The notes under the pieces were generated by a model. The model ran no database searches. It was not told the origin of the DNA and saw nothing but the letters and a program-made list of their open reading frames with translations. Of a DNA stretch of 64,000 nucleotides, positions 45,671 to 53,787 are shown piece after piece. The DNA is from Streptomyces bluensis (GTDB lineage: Bacteria > Actinomycetota > Actinomycetes > Streptomycetales > Streptomycetaceae), in NCBI RefSeq assembly GCF_014650715.1, contig NZ_BMVM01000002.1:124001-188000 (forward strand), in the 5' to 3' direction. A program made the translations under genes and the position numbers. How positions within the stretch are numbered: the stretch's first letter is position 1; the number at the start of each line of letters is the position of its first letter.

Positions 45671-46390
45671 CTACCGCTTGGACGGCATGGTGGGCAGCCC
45701 CGCGCAGTCGGCCGCCGTCCGCAGGACGTCCCGCACCATCGCGGGGGTGAGTCGGCCCGTGAACGTGTTGCGCTGGCTGACGTGGAAGCAACCGAAGACG
45801 TCCAGCGGGCGCGGGCGTCCGTCCAGCATGATCCGTGCCCCGTGCTTGAAGGCGGGTCGTGGCCGGGGCACGTCCCATCCGGCGCCGGCGAGCGCCAGCA
45901 GCACGGCCTGCCAGCCGAAGGCCCCGAGCACCACGACGGCCCGCAGCGTCGGCCGCAGCAACTCCAGCTCACTGATCATCCATGGGCGGCAGGCGTCCCG
46001 CTCCCTCGGTGTCGGCCGGTTGGCGGGCGGGGCGCAGTGCACAGGTGAGGTGATCCGCACTCCGTACAGCTCCAGGCCGTCGTCGGCGCTCACCGCGGTC
46101 CCGCGTGACGCCAGTCCCACATCGTGCAGCGCCGCGTACAGCACGTCCCCCGACCGGTCGCCGGTGAACATCCGTCCCGTCCGGTTCCCCCCGTGCGCTG
46201 CGGGTGCGAGGCCCACGATCAGCAAGGACGCGTCAGCCGGCCCGAACCCGGGCACCGGTCGCCCCCAGTACGTCCACTCGGCGAAGGTGGCCCGCTTCGT
46301 GCGGGCCACCTCTTCCCGCCACGCGACCAGCCGCGGGCACGCCCTGCACCCGGTGATCCGCGCGTCGAGTTCGGCCAGGCCGCTGTCCAT
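45671..46390 (-). CDS. udgB: Family 5 uracil-DNA glycosylase (UdgB) with iron-sulfur cysteines
   Basis: This 239-aa base-excision repair enzyme belongs to UDG family 5 (UDGb), which removes uracil and other deaminated bases. The family motif LAPAAHGGNRTGRMFTGDRS is exact, with an Ala where other UDGs carry a catalytic Asp or Asn. The second motif is FHVSQRNTFTGRLT. Cysteines in GCRACPRL, VHCAPPANRP, DACRPW and FGCFH supply a probable 4Fe-4S cluster. ATG 46390 begins MDSGLAELDARITGCRACPR; GGAGG is only 1-2 nt away, so a slightly different start is possible. It is divergent from the S4-domain gene. Confidence 0.93.
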   Translation of the reverse strand: MDSGLAELDARITGCRACPRLVAWREEVARTKRATFAEWTYWGRPVPGFGPADASLLIVGLAPAAHGGNRTGRMFTGDRSGDVLYAALHDVGLASRGTAVSADDGLELYGVRITSPVHCAPPANRPTPRERDACRPWMISELELLRPTLRAVVVLGAFGWQAVLLALAGAGWDVPRPRPAFKHGARIMLDGRPRPLDVFGCFHVSQRNTFTGRLTPAMVRDVLRTAADCAGLPTMPSKR

Positions 46391-46489
46391 GCCTCCACGG
46401 TACGGCCGGTGGTCGGCGAACCCGGTGACGGCGGCGTACAGGCCAAAATCCCGCCGAGCGGCATGCCCTCCGGCGTTAAGGTCGGAGAC

Positions 46490-47035
46490 ATGGCTTCTGA
46501 GGGTGCGGACGAGAACACGAGCGCCGCGGGTGCGGAAGGCGCGTCCGGCGAGCGGAGTGCGCGCGGCTCGGCCGACGCCGCGGCTGCCGCCGAGGCCGCT
46601 CGCCCGGCGAGTGGCGAGAGCGTGCGGATCGACAGCTGGATCTGGTCCGTCCGCCTCGTGAAAACCCGCTCGATGGGTGCTGCCGCCTGCCGCGGAGGGC
46701 ATGTCCGCGTGAACGGCGAACGCGTCAAGCCCGCCTACTCGGTCCGTGTCGGCGACGAAGTACGGCTGCGTCACGCGGGCCGCGAGCGGATCGTCGTCGT
46801 GAAACGCCTGATCCGGAAGCGGGTCGGCGCCCCGGTCGCGGTGGAGTGCTACGTCGACAACAGCCCACCGCCCCCGCCCCGCGAGGCCATGGCGCCCGCC
46901 GGTATCCGCGACCGCGGCACGGGCCGCCCCACCAAGCGCGACCGCCGCGAGATCGAACGCCTCCGCGCCCTGAGCGGACCGGGCCCACTCGGCGGCCGAG
47001 GCAGCGGACCGGCCGGCTCCCCCGGACCCCGCTGA
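46490..47035 (+). CDS. S4-domain RNA-binding protein (HslR/Hsp15-like)
   Basis: This 181-aa protein has a low-complexity Ala/Glu/Gly/Ser-rich N-terminus (about residues 1-43). An S4 domain follows (RIDSWIWSVRLVKTRSMGAA, HVRVNGERVKPAYSVRVGDE) and a basic, Pro/Gly-rich tail. The domain arrangement resembles Hsp15, which recycles stalled 50S subunits carrying nascent chains in E. coli; the orthology is not certain. ATG 46490 has AAGG and GGAG close upstream. It lies divergent from udgB with a 99-nt gap. Confidence 0.88.
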   Translation: MASEGADENTSAAGAEGASGERSARGSADAAAAAEAARPASGESVRIDSWIWSVRLVKTRSMGAAACRGGHVRVNGERVKPAYSVRVGDEVRLRHAGRERIVVVKRLIRKRVGAPVAVECYVDNSPPPPPREAMAPAGIRDRGTGRPTKRDRREIERLRALSGPGPLGGRGSGPAGSPGPR

Positions 47036-47293
47036 TCGGGGACCGGCCACCCCGGAGGCCTCGCGGAGCGCACACATGCACCCGCACCGGCACCGGCACC
47101 CACGAACCGTCGGGCGCCCCAGCTCACCCGGAGGCCCCCGACGCAGCACGTCCCGGCAGAGCCGGGCTACCGCGCGCCCGGCAGTCAAACCCTGTGCCAG
47201 GCCAGCCGCACCAGCCCGGCCGTGTGGTGACGGCGGGCCCAGGCGGTCAGAGCGACCGGGACGACCGACCGAGGCCTTCATAGACCAGCGGCG

Positions 47294-47986
47294 CTACCCC
47301 ACCGGCACCGCCTTCACCCAGATCCCGTCCTCCGTCACATACCGGTCCACCCTCAGCCCCGCTTCCTCCAGCGCCTCCTCGAACTGTTCCCTGGTCAGTG
47401 GTCGTGCCCGGAACGTCTGGGTCCAGACGGCGTCCGGGAAGACGTACTCCACGTGCACCGAGTTCACCCCGTCCCCCGCCGGCTCGGACGACAGGATTCG
47501 CACGGTGAAACCGCTGGGATCGACCCGCTCGCGGGGCACGTTCGTGTGGTAGTCCTCTCCCTCACGCTGGATGAGCACGAAGCCGTCGTCCGCGACGTGC
47601 CGCAGACAGGTCCTGAGCATCCCCCGCCGCACCTCGTCGTCCCCGTTGTGCACGAGGAACGACGCGAGCAGCACCACATCGAACTTCTCGCCCAGGTCGA
47701 GCTTCTCAACCGGGCTGCATATCGTGCGGGCCCCACGCACCCGCTCCAGCATCTCCGCCGACTCGTCCACGGCCGTGACGGTGAATCCCCGCTCCAGGAG
47801 CGGGTGGGTCATCCGGCCCACCCCGCTGCCCAGTTCGAGAATGTGCGCCCCGGCGGGCGCCACGCCGGCGATCACCTCCGGTTCTTCCCCCACCGGCAGG
47901 CGCGAATAGAGCTCGACCGCGCAACCGTCCGGAGTGATCGCTCCGGGTCCGGTCCCCTCGTACCCCTCACGCATCTGAATGGTCAT
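47294..47986 (-). CDS. Class I SAM-dependent methyltransferase
   Basis: This 230-aa soluble methyltransferase has motif I ILELGSGVGRMTHPLLERGF, the ribose-binding acid in VTAVDESAEML and motif II KFDVVLLASFLVHNGDDEV. The C-terminal half is beta-rich (SVHVEYVFPDAVWTQTFRAR). The substrate is unknown. ATG 47986 begins MTIQMREGYEGTGPGAITPD; an internal ATG four codons later is possible. The 250-nt gap on its 3' side (47036-47293) shows no gene. Confidence 0.88.
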   Translation of the reverse strand: MTIQMREGYEGTGPGAITPDGCAVELYSRLPVGEEPEVIAGVAPAGAHILELGSGVGRMTHPLLERGFTVTAVDESAEMLERVRGARTICSPVEKLDLGEKFDVVLLASFLVHNGDDEVRRGMLRTCLRHVADDGFVLIQREGEDYHTNVPRERVDPSGFTVRILSSEPAGDGVNSVHVEYVFPDAVWTQTFRARPLTREQFEEALEEAGLRVDRYVTEDGIWVKAVPVG

Positions 47987-48167
47987 GCCCGTTCAACGGA
48001 CCGGTTCCGCCCGCCCGTTCCCCCAGATGGTCACCCGATAGAGTGAATCCGTTCGGTGTGATCCGCCCCCGAAACCGAACGCCATCGTCTCCCCGCCCGA
48101 TCGGGCGCCGTCTCCTGGAGATCAGGCCGGTCGAAGAGTACGTTTCCGAGTAGGAGCAGTGATCCGG

Positions 48168-48434
48168 ATGCGTACGGGCAGTGAACCGATGACAGCGCGC
48201 AGTGCCCTGCGGCTGCGCCTCTGGCTGAGTGTGTGGGGGCTGATCTGGGCGATCGTGGGGACCGTCGCGTTCTCGCTCGTGGGACGGCCCGGCTGGGCGA
48301 TCGCCTGCGGTGTGCTGTGGCTGATCGTCAGCGTCGACCTCACCATGATCGTGCGACACATCCGCCAGGGTCCGCACTACCAGCCCGGCCGCGACGTACC
48401 GCCCTACCGGCCTCCGGAGCACCACCACCGCTAG
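48168..48434 (+). CDS. Small two-helix membrane protein (DUF6343-like)
   Basis: This 88-aa protein has two membrane segments (LWLSVWGLIWAIVGTVAFSL and AIACGVLWLIVSVDLTMIV). A conserved-looking tail HIRQGPHYQPGRDVPPYRPP follows. The pattern fits a small Streptomyces family I recall as DUF6343; the function is unknown. The start is uncertain: GTG 48159, ATG 48168 and ATG 48189 are all in frame. AGGAG lies 3 nt before the first and about 12 nt before the second. It is divergent from the methyltransferase gene. Confidence 0.7.
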   Translation: MRTGSEPMTARSALRLRLWLSVWGLIWAIVGTVAFSLVGRPGWAIACGVLWLIVSVDLTMIVRHIRQGPHYQPGRDVPPYRPPEHHHR

Positions 48435-48451
48435 GGCGACGTCAGGTCGCC
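48435..48451. terminator. Small convergent hairpin
   Basis: ggcgac-gtcag-gtcgcc (48435-48451) lies exactly between the converging membrane-protein and TPR genes. Confidence 0.4.
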
Positions 48452-48452
48452 G

Positions 48453-48833
48453 TCACGCGTCGAAACGTGCCGCTTCCAGGTACTCGGGGTTCGGATCGAG
48501 TGCCGCCGCGAGACGGAAGTGACGCTTGGCCGGGTCCGGCCGGCTCTGGCGCTGATAGGTGCGGGCGAGCGCGAAGTGCGCGAACGCGTTGTCCGGCTCG
48601 CGCTCCAGGACGATCGTGAACTCCAGTTCGGCGGGCCGCAGCTGCGCGGCGGCGAAGAAGGCACGCGCGCGCAGCAGCCGGGCCGCCGTGTTCTCCGGGT
48701 GTACGGCGATGACTCCGTCGAGCAGCTTCACCGCACCCCGTGGGTCGCCGGCCGCCAGCAGCTGCTCGGCGGCGCGGAAGTCGATGACGTGCGTCTCCGG
48801 AGTACGTCCGCTGGAACCGCTGTTCTCGGGCAC
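48453..48833 (-). CDS. TPR-repeat protein
   Basis: This 126-aa protein consists of about three tetratricopeptide-like helical pairs. AEQLLAAGDPRGAVKLLDGV is the first, ARAFFAAAQLRPAELEFTIV the second, and ALARTYQRQSRPDPAKRHFR the third. It therefore probably acts as a protein-binding adaptor. GTG 48833 (VPENSGSSGRTPETHVIDFR) follows GGGAAGGGA. The open frame upstream to 48944 lacks TPR character. It lies downstream of coaE on the same strand, 50 nt away, and is probably co-transcribed with it. Confidence 0.85.
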   Translation of the reverse strand: MPENSGSSGRTPETHVIDFRAAEQLLAAGDPRGAVKLLDGVIAVHPENTAARLLRARAFFAAAQLRPAELEFTIVLEREPDNAFAHFALARTYQRQSRPDPAKRHFRLAAALDPNPEYLEAARFDA

Positions 48834-48883
48834 GGCTGATCCCTTCCCTTGCTGCCACGGTTCAACGCCCTCGTGGAGGGGCG

Positions 48884-49510
48884 CTATTCCTGGGACGGCT
48901 GCCGTGGCTCCCGCTCCCGCGCCCTGCGGGCGAGCTCGGTCCATACGTCCTGTACGCGCAGCCGCAGCTCCTCCAGGGGTACGTCATTGTCGATCACGAT
49001 GTCCGCGACCTCCAGGCGCTTCTCGCGGGTCGCCTGGGCGGCCATGCGGGCACGGGCGTCCTGCTCGGTCATGCCGCGCAGGCGTACCAGCCGGTCGAGC
49101 TGGGTCTCGGGACTCGTATCGACGACGACCACGAGGTCGTACAGCGGGGCGAGTCCGTTCTCGGCGAGGAGCGGGACGTCGTGGACCACGACCGCGTCCT
49201 CGGGGGCGGCTGCTTCGAGTTCGCGGGACCGTGCGCCCACGAGGGGGTGCACGATCGCGTTCAGCACGGCGAGCCGCTCCGCGTCCGCGAAGACGATGGA
49301 GCCGAGCCGGGGGCGGTCGAGGCTGCCGTCCGGGGCGAGCACGTCCTCGCCGAACGCGTCGACGACCGCCGCCAGCCCGGGAGTTCCGGGCGCGACGACC
49401 TCACGTGCGATGCGGTCCGCGTCGATCAGCACGGCACCGCACTCGACGAGCAGCCGCGACACCTCGCTCTTGCCGGTGCCGATACCCCCGGTCAGACCAA
49501 CGGACAGCAT
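48884..49510 (-). CDS. coaE: Dephospho-CoA kinase
   Basis: CoaE phosphorylates dephospho-CoA at the 3'-OH, the last step of coenzyme A synthesis. The 208-aa protein has the P-loop [17 protein letters not shown] at the N-terminus, [16 protein letters not shown], the substrate segment [19 protein letters not shown] and [22 protein letters not shown] 49510 has GGAGG 7 nt upstream, which excludes the in-frame codon at 49528. Gene order PAC2-coaE-TPR on the minus strand follows rpsA, as remembered for other Streptomyces. Confidence 0.96.
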   Translation of the reverse strand: MLSVGLTGGIGTGKSEVSRLLVECGAVLIDADRIAREVVAPGTPGLAAVVDAFGEDVLAPDGSLDRPRLGSIVFADAERLAVLNAIVHPLVGARSRELEAAAPEDAVVVHDVPLLAENGLAPLYDLVVVVDTSPETQLDRLVRLRGMTEQDARARMAAQATREKRLEVADIVIDNDVPLEELRLRVQDVWTELARRAREREPRQPSQE

Positions 49511-49644
49511 GACCGCGCCTCCCCACACGAACCCCGCGTCGGCGGGGGCGAATCACCGGCTCCGGTGCCGCCGGTCAAGCCCACCGGACAACCCCCGCGT
49601 CGGCCGGGGAGATGCGGGGCGCGGCTCCCGGCCAGCCTATCCGG

Positions 49645-50586
49645 TCAGCCGCCGTCGCCCTCCCGCTCCGCCAGGAACTTCTCGAACTCGCGGCCGATCT
49701 CGTCCGCGGAGGGGATGTCGGCGGGCTCGGCCAGCATGTTGCCGCGTGTCTCGGCGCCCGCGGCGGCGTCGTACTGGTGCTCAAGGCCCTGGACCAGCGA
49801 GACGAGCTCCTCGTCGCCCTCGCGGATCTGCCGGTCGATCTCGGTCTGCGTGCGGTACGCCTCCGTGCGCAGGGCGTGAGCGACGCCGGGCAGCACCAGG
49901 CCGGTCGCTCCGGTGATGGCCTCCAGGACCGTCAGCGCGGCGTCCGGGTACGCGGAGCGGGCGATGTAGTGCGGCACGTGCGCGGCGACGCCCAGGACGT
50001 CGTGCCCGGCTTCCATGAGGCGGTACTCGACGAGGGACTCCGCGCTGCCGGGGACCTGCGCCTCCTCGAAGGGGCTGCGGTGGCCGGGGACGAGCTCGAC
50101 GCGGTTGCCGTGCGGGGTGAGGCCCACGGGACGGGTGTGCGGGACGCCCATGGGGATGCCGTGGAAGTTCACCGACAGTCGGACGCCGAGCCGCTCCACG
50201 ATCTGCTGGACGGCCGCGGCGAAGCGCTCCCATTCGACGTCGGGCTCGGGGCCGGACAGCAGCAGGAAGGGCGCACCGGTGGCGTCCTGCACGAGCCGCA
50301 CGTCCAGCGTGGGCTCCTCGTAGCCCGTCCAGCGGTCGCGCTTGAACGTCAGCAGCGGGCGGCGGGCGCGGTAGTCCACCAGGCGGTCGTGGTCGAATCG
50401 GGCCACGACCTGGTGGGGCAGCGAGCCGAGAAGCCGGTCGACGATCTGGTCGCCGGTCTCGCCCGCGTCGATGTATCCGTCGAAGTGGTAGAGCATGACA
50501 AGACCGGCCGATTCCTGGGCGAGCGCCATGTCGACGACTGCCAGGCCTTTCGGCTCCCATGCGTACAAACCCTGCGGATCAAGCAC
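49645..50586 (-). CDS. PAC2-family protein
   Basis: This 313-aa protein matches the actinobacterial PAC2 (proteasome assembly chaperone 2-like) family. Characteristic parts are [60 protein letters not shown] and [20 protein letters not shown]. Its biochemical role in bacteria is unclear; actinobacteria do have proteasomes, which keeps a chaperone role open. GTG 50586 has GAGGAG 8 nt upstream. An upstream open frame to 50949 belongs to a different, degenerate sequence. Confidence 0.9.
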   Translation of the reverse strand: MLDPQGLYAWEPKGLAVVDMALAQESAGLVMLYHFDGYIDAGETGDQIVDRLLGSLPHQVVARFDHDRLVDYRARRPLLTFKRDRWTGYEEPTLDVRLVQDATGAPFLLLSGPEPDVEWERFAAAVQQIVERLGVRLSVNFHGIPMGVPHTRPVGLTPHGNRVELVPGHRSPFEEAQVPGSAESLVEYRLMEAGHDVLGVAAHVPHYIARSAYPDAALTVLEAITGATGLVLPGVAHALRTEAYRTQTEIDRQIREGDEELVSLVQGLEHQYDAAAGAETRGNMLAEPADIPSADEIGREFEKFLAEREGDGG

Positions 50587-50669
50587 TGTGACCGCTCCTC
50601 CTCGTGTCCGTACTGCACAACGTAGGGCGAGGTGCGGGCATTCCCGCCCGCACCCGTCAGGCCCTCGTC

Positions 50670-50949
50670 TCAGAGGCTTTTCATCCGTACGGGGGACGGG
50701 ACCGTGTCCGGAAGAGCCACTGGGCGGACATCGATGAGCCTCTCCTTGTTGTCGGCGTTGTCGGCGTTGTCGGCATTGCCGGCCCGTCAACTCACCGTCC
50801 AGGGCGCCCTTGTCGGTGGCCTTGGCGAGCAACTCGGCGACATGGCCGTACACATCGGCCTTGGCCGTCCGGTAACGCATCGGCTTTGTCATGCCGGTCG
50901 CCTCGTTGAAGAGGTAAGCGTCCGCCTCCGCGCTGGGCTCACGGCGCAC
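50670..50949 (-). pseudogene. Degenerate small gene with an (Asn-Ala-Asp)n repeat
   Basis: From GTG 50949 a coding-like frame with strong third-position GC reads to about 50795 ([20 protein letters not shown], then [20 protein letters not shown]). The neighbouring frame then continues as [20 protein letters not shown] to a TGA at 50670. A 1-nt insertion or 2-nt deletion beside a 9-nt tandem repeat (ttgtcggcg on the plus strand, 50755-50785) would join them. I do not recognise the family. It has no ribosome binding site. It occupies most of the 433-nt gap between rpsA and the PAC2 gene. Confidence 0.4.
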
Positions 50950-50956
50950 AACAGAC

Positions 50957-50990
50957 TCAGGGCCCGCACCCCACTGGGTACGGGCCCTGA
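50957..50990 (-). terminator. rpsA terminator hairpin
   Basis: tcagggcccg (50957-50966) and cgggccctga (50981-50990) form a perfect 10-bp stem with a 14-nt loop, starting 30 nt beyond the rpsA stop. Confidence 0.8.
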
Positions 50991-51019
50991 TTCAGCGGTT
51001 ACCGCCTAGCGGTGAGCAC

Positions 51020-52510
51020 TCAGCTCTGGCCGCCGGCGAGCTTCTCGCGGAGCGCGGCCAGGGCCTCGTCCGACGCGAGGGCGCCGGAGTTGTCCGGACC
51101 CTCCGAGGAGTACGAACCACCGGACGCGGCCGGAGCGGCGGCCTCGCCACCCTCGGCAGCGGCCTGCGCGTCCGCCTCGCGGGACTTGATGACCTGCTGC
51201 TGGTGCTGCTCGAAGCGGGTCTGCGCCTCGGCGTACTGGCGCTCCCACTCCTCGCGCTGCTTCTCGTAGCCTTCGAGCCAGTCGTTGGTCTCGGGGTCGA
51301 AGCCCTCGGGGTAGATGTAGTTGCCCTGGTCGTCGTAGGACGCGGCCATGCCGTACAGGGTCGGGTCGAACTCGACCGCGGCCGGGTCGGCACCGAAGGA
51401 CTCGTTGGCCTGCTTCAGCGACAGCGAGATCCGGCGACGCTCCAGGTCGATGTCGATGACCTTGACGAAGATCTCGTCGTTGACCTGGACGACCTGCTCC
51501 GGGATCTCCACGTGGCGCTCGGCCAGCTCGGAGATGTGGACCAGGCCCTCGATGCCCTCGTCCACGCGGACGAACGCACCGAACGGAACCAGCTTCGTGA
51601 CCTTGCCGGGCACGACCTGGCCGATCTGGTGCGTACGGGCGAACTGCTGCCACGGGTCTTCCTGGGTCGCCTTCAGCGACAGGGAGACGCGCTCGCGGTC
51701 CATGTCCACGTCGAGGACCTCGACGGTGACCTCCTGGCCCACCTCGACGACCTCGGACGGGTGGTCGATGTGCTTCCAGGACAGCTCGGAGACGTGGACC
51801 AGACCGTCGACGCCGCCCAGGTCCACGAAGGCACCGAAGTTGACGATCGAGGAGACCACACCGGAGCGGACCTGACCCTTCTGAAGGGTCGTGAGGAACG
51901 TCTGACGGACCTCGGACTGGGTCTGCTCCAGCCAGGCGCGGCGGGACAGGACCACGTTGTTGCGGTTCTTGTCCAGCTCGATGATCTTCGCCTCAAGCTC
52001 CTTGCCGACGTACGGCTGGAGGTCGCGGACGCGGCGCATCTCGACCAGGGAGGCCGGGAGGAAGCCACGGAGGCCGATGTCGAGGATGAGACCACCCTTG
52101 ACGACCTCGATGACGGTACCGGTGACGATGCCGTCCTCTTCCTTGATCTTCTCGATGGTCCCCCAGGCACGCTCGTACTGGGCGCGCTTCTTCGAGAGGA
52201 TCAGGCGGCCTTCCTTGTCCTCCTTCTGGAGGACGAGGGCCTCGATCTCGTCGCCGACGGCAACGACCTCGTTCGGGTCGACGTCGTGCTTGATCGAGAG
52301 CTCGCGGCTCGGGATGACACCTTCGGTCTTGTAACCGATGTCGAGCAGGACCTCGTCCCGGTCGACCTTCACGATGACGCCGTCGACGATGTCGCCGTCG
52401 TTGAAGTACTTGATCGTCTCGTCGATCGCGGCGAGGAAGGCTTCCTCGTTACCGATGTCGTTGACCGCTACCTGCGGGGTGGTGGCGGTGGTCTCGGTGC
52501 TGCTCGTCAT
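51020..52510 (-). CDS. rpsA: 30S ribosomal protein S1
   Basis: S1 binds mRNA on the 30S subunit and promotes translation initiation. This 496-aa protein has four S1 OB-fold repeats (about residues 35-105, 120-190, 205-275 and 290-360). Examples are DGDIVDGVIVKVDRDEVLLD and VVSSIVNFGAFVDLGGVDGL. An acidic, Glu/Gln/Ala-rich C-terminal tail of 120 residues follows. Actinobacterial S1 has four rather than six repeats, which fits. ATG 52510 begins MTSSTETTATTPQVAVND; the GGAG lies about 11 nt upstream. A strong housekeeping promoter and a roughly 190-nt leader precede it. Confidence 0.98.
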   Translation of the reverse strand: MTSSTETTATTPQVAVNDIGNEEAFLAAIDETIKYFNDGDIVDGVIVKVDRDEVLLDIGYKTEGVIPSRELSIKHDVDPNEVVAVGDEIEALVLQKEDKEGRLILSKKRAQYERAWGTIEKIKEEDGIVTGTVIEVVKGGLILDIGLRGFLPASLVEMRRVRDLQPYVGKELEAKIIELDKNRNNVVLSRRAWLEQTQSEVRQTFLTTLQKGQVRSGVVSSIVNFGAFVDLGGVDGLVHVSELSWKHIDHPSEVVEVGQEVTVEVLDVDMDRERVSLSLKATQEDPWQQFARTHQIGQVVPGKVTKLVPFGAFVRVDEGIEGLVHISELAERHVEIPEQVVQVNDEIFVKVIDIDLERRRISLSLKQANESFGADPAAVEFDPTLYGMAASYDDQGNYIYPEGFDPETNDWLEGYEKQREEWERQYAEAQTRFEQHQQQVIKSREADAQAAAEGGEAAAPAASGGSYSSEGPDNSGALASDEALAALREKLAGGQS

Positions 52511-52602
52511 GTGGGAAAGGGCTCCGGTACGGACATTGAAGTCGTAGGCACTGCTTACGCCGGGAGCCCGTTTCGCTCTGCAGAAGCCGGACAGCCAAGG
52601 AA

Positions 52603-52629
52603 GCGCCACACCGGAAATACCGGTGGCGC
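52603..52629 (-). promoter_or_regulatory. Hairpin in the rpsA 5' leader
   Basis: gcgccacaccgg (52603-52614) pairs with ccggtggcgc (52620-52629), leaving a 2-nt bulge and a 5-nt loop, within the predicted 190-nt untranslated leader. S1 regulates its own synthesis in other bacteria, so this could be a regulatory structure, but no specific motif was recognised. Confidence 0.4.
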
Positions 52630-52709
52630 CTCGACAACCGAGGGGACATACAACAGATGCGAGCGCAGCCTGCTCCGTCTGAGGCGCGCAGGCCCGCAGC
52701 GCAACTTGT

Positions 52710-52738
52710 AGCATACGGGGGCAGCCGGGCAGGGTCAA
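52710..52738 (-). promoter_or_regulatory. rpsA promoter (TTGACC-N17-TATGCT)
   Basis: On the minus strand TTGACC (52738-52733) is followed after exactly 17 nt by TATGCT (52715-52710). Both hexamers and spacing fit the principal (HrdB) sigma factor. The predicted transcript would start near 52703 and have a leader of about 190 nt before the rpsA ATG. Confidence 0.75.
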
Positions 52739-52913
52739 CGCACGAAGACCCACACCCGGGGCGGATCGCCCCATTCCCGGCACAGGAGCACACACGGCGG
52801 CAACCGCATGCCGTGCACCGGACGGTGTTCCGAGCCCGTGCAGGCCCGGCACGCCCCTTCCGTGACACCACCGATGCCGGTAGCAGGGACGGAAGATTAC
52901 GACGAGGGAGCCG

Positions 52914-53726
52914 ATCATCCAAGAGCTCGATGACTTCGACCCCGAGGCGACCCGGCGTGCGGCGGGAGTCGCGGAGAGTTCCCGTGCCAACCGGGGCTGG
53001 TGGGACCGGAACGCGGACGACTACCAGGTCGAGCACGGCACCTTCCTCGGGGACGACCGTTTCGTGTGGGGTCCTGAGGGCCTCGACGAGGTGGAGGCGG
53101 AGCTCCTGGGGCCGCCGGAGGACCTGAAGGGCAAGGACGTCCTGGAGATCGGCGCCGGCGCCGCCCAGTGCTCGCGCTGGCTGGGCGCGCAGGGCGCCCG
53201 TCCGGTGGCGCTGGACCTCTCCCACCGCCAGCTCCAGCACGCGCTGCGCATCGGTGGAACCTTCCCCCTGGTGCAGGCCGACGCGGGCACCCTGCCCTTC
53301 GCTGACGCGTCCTTCGACCTGGCGTGCTCGGCGTACGGCGCGCTGCCGTTCGTCGCCGACCCCGTGCTGGTGCTGCGGGAGGTGCGCCGGGTGCTGCGTC
53401 CGGGCGGCCGCTTCGTCTTCTCGGTCACTCACCCGATCCGCTGGGCGTTCCCCGACGAACCGGGCCCGGAGGGGCTGAGCGTCTCCGCCTCCTACTTCGA
53501 CCGCACGCCGTACGTCGAGCAGGACCAGCAGGGCCGTGCGGTGTACGTCGAGCACCACCGCACCCTCGGCGACCGGGTGCGGGACATCGCGGTATCCGGT
53601 TTCCGCCTGGTCGACCTGGTCGAGCCGGAGTGGCCCGCCTGGAACACCGCCGAGTGGGGCGGCTGGTCCCCGCTGCGCGGGCACCTGATCCCGGGGACGG
53701 CCATCTTCGTGTGCGAACGCGACTGA
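52914..53726 (+). CDS. Class I SAM-dependent methyltransferase with no standard start codon
   Basis: The SAM motif VLEIGAGAAQCSRWLGAQGA, ALDLSHRQLQHAL and the domain to the CERD end are clear. Family-like coding text begins well upstream of the first standard start (GTG 53064): residues such as SSRANRGWWDRNADDYQVEH and GTFLGDDRFVWGPEGLDE are conserved in relatives. That part is open from a TAG at about 52880, yet contains no in-frame ATG, GTG or TTG. The likeliest start is ATC 52914 or ATC 52917, with AGGGAG just upstream. A full product would be about 270 aa. Using GTG 53064 would remove 50 conserved residues. Confidence 0.8.
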   Translation: MIQELDDFDPEATRRAAGVAESSRANRGWWDRNADDYQVEHGTFLGDDRFVWGPEGLDEVEAELLGPPEDLKGKDVLEIGAGAAQCSRWLGAQGARPVALDLSHRQLQHALRIGGTFPLVQADAGTLPFADASFDLACSAYGALPFVADPVLVLREVRRVLRPGGRFVFSVTHPIRWAFPDEPGPEGLSVSASYFDRTPYVEQDQQGRAVYVEHHRTLGDRVRDIAVSGFRLVDLVEPEWPAWNTAEWGGWSPLRGHLIPGTAIFVCERD

Positions 53727-53787
53727 GCCGAACCGAGCCGCACGCGCGCGTGGAGGGCGGCTTTGACGGCCGTACGACACTTGGGGC

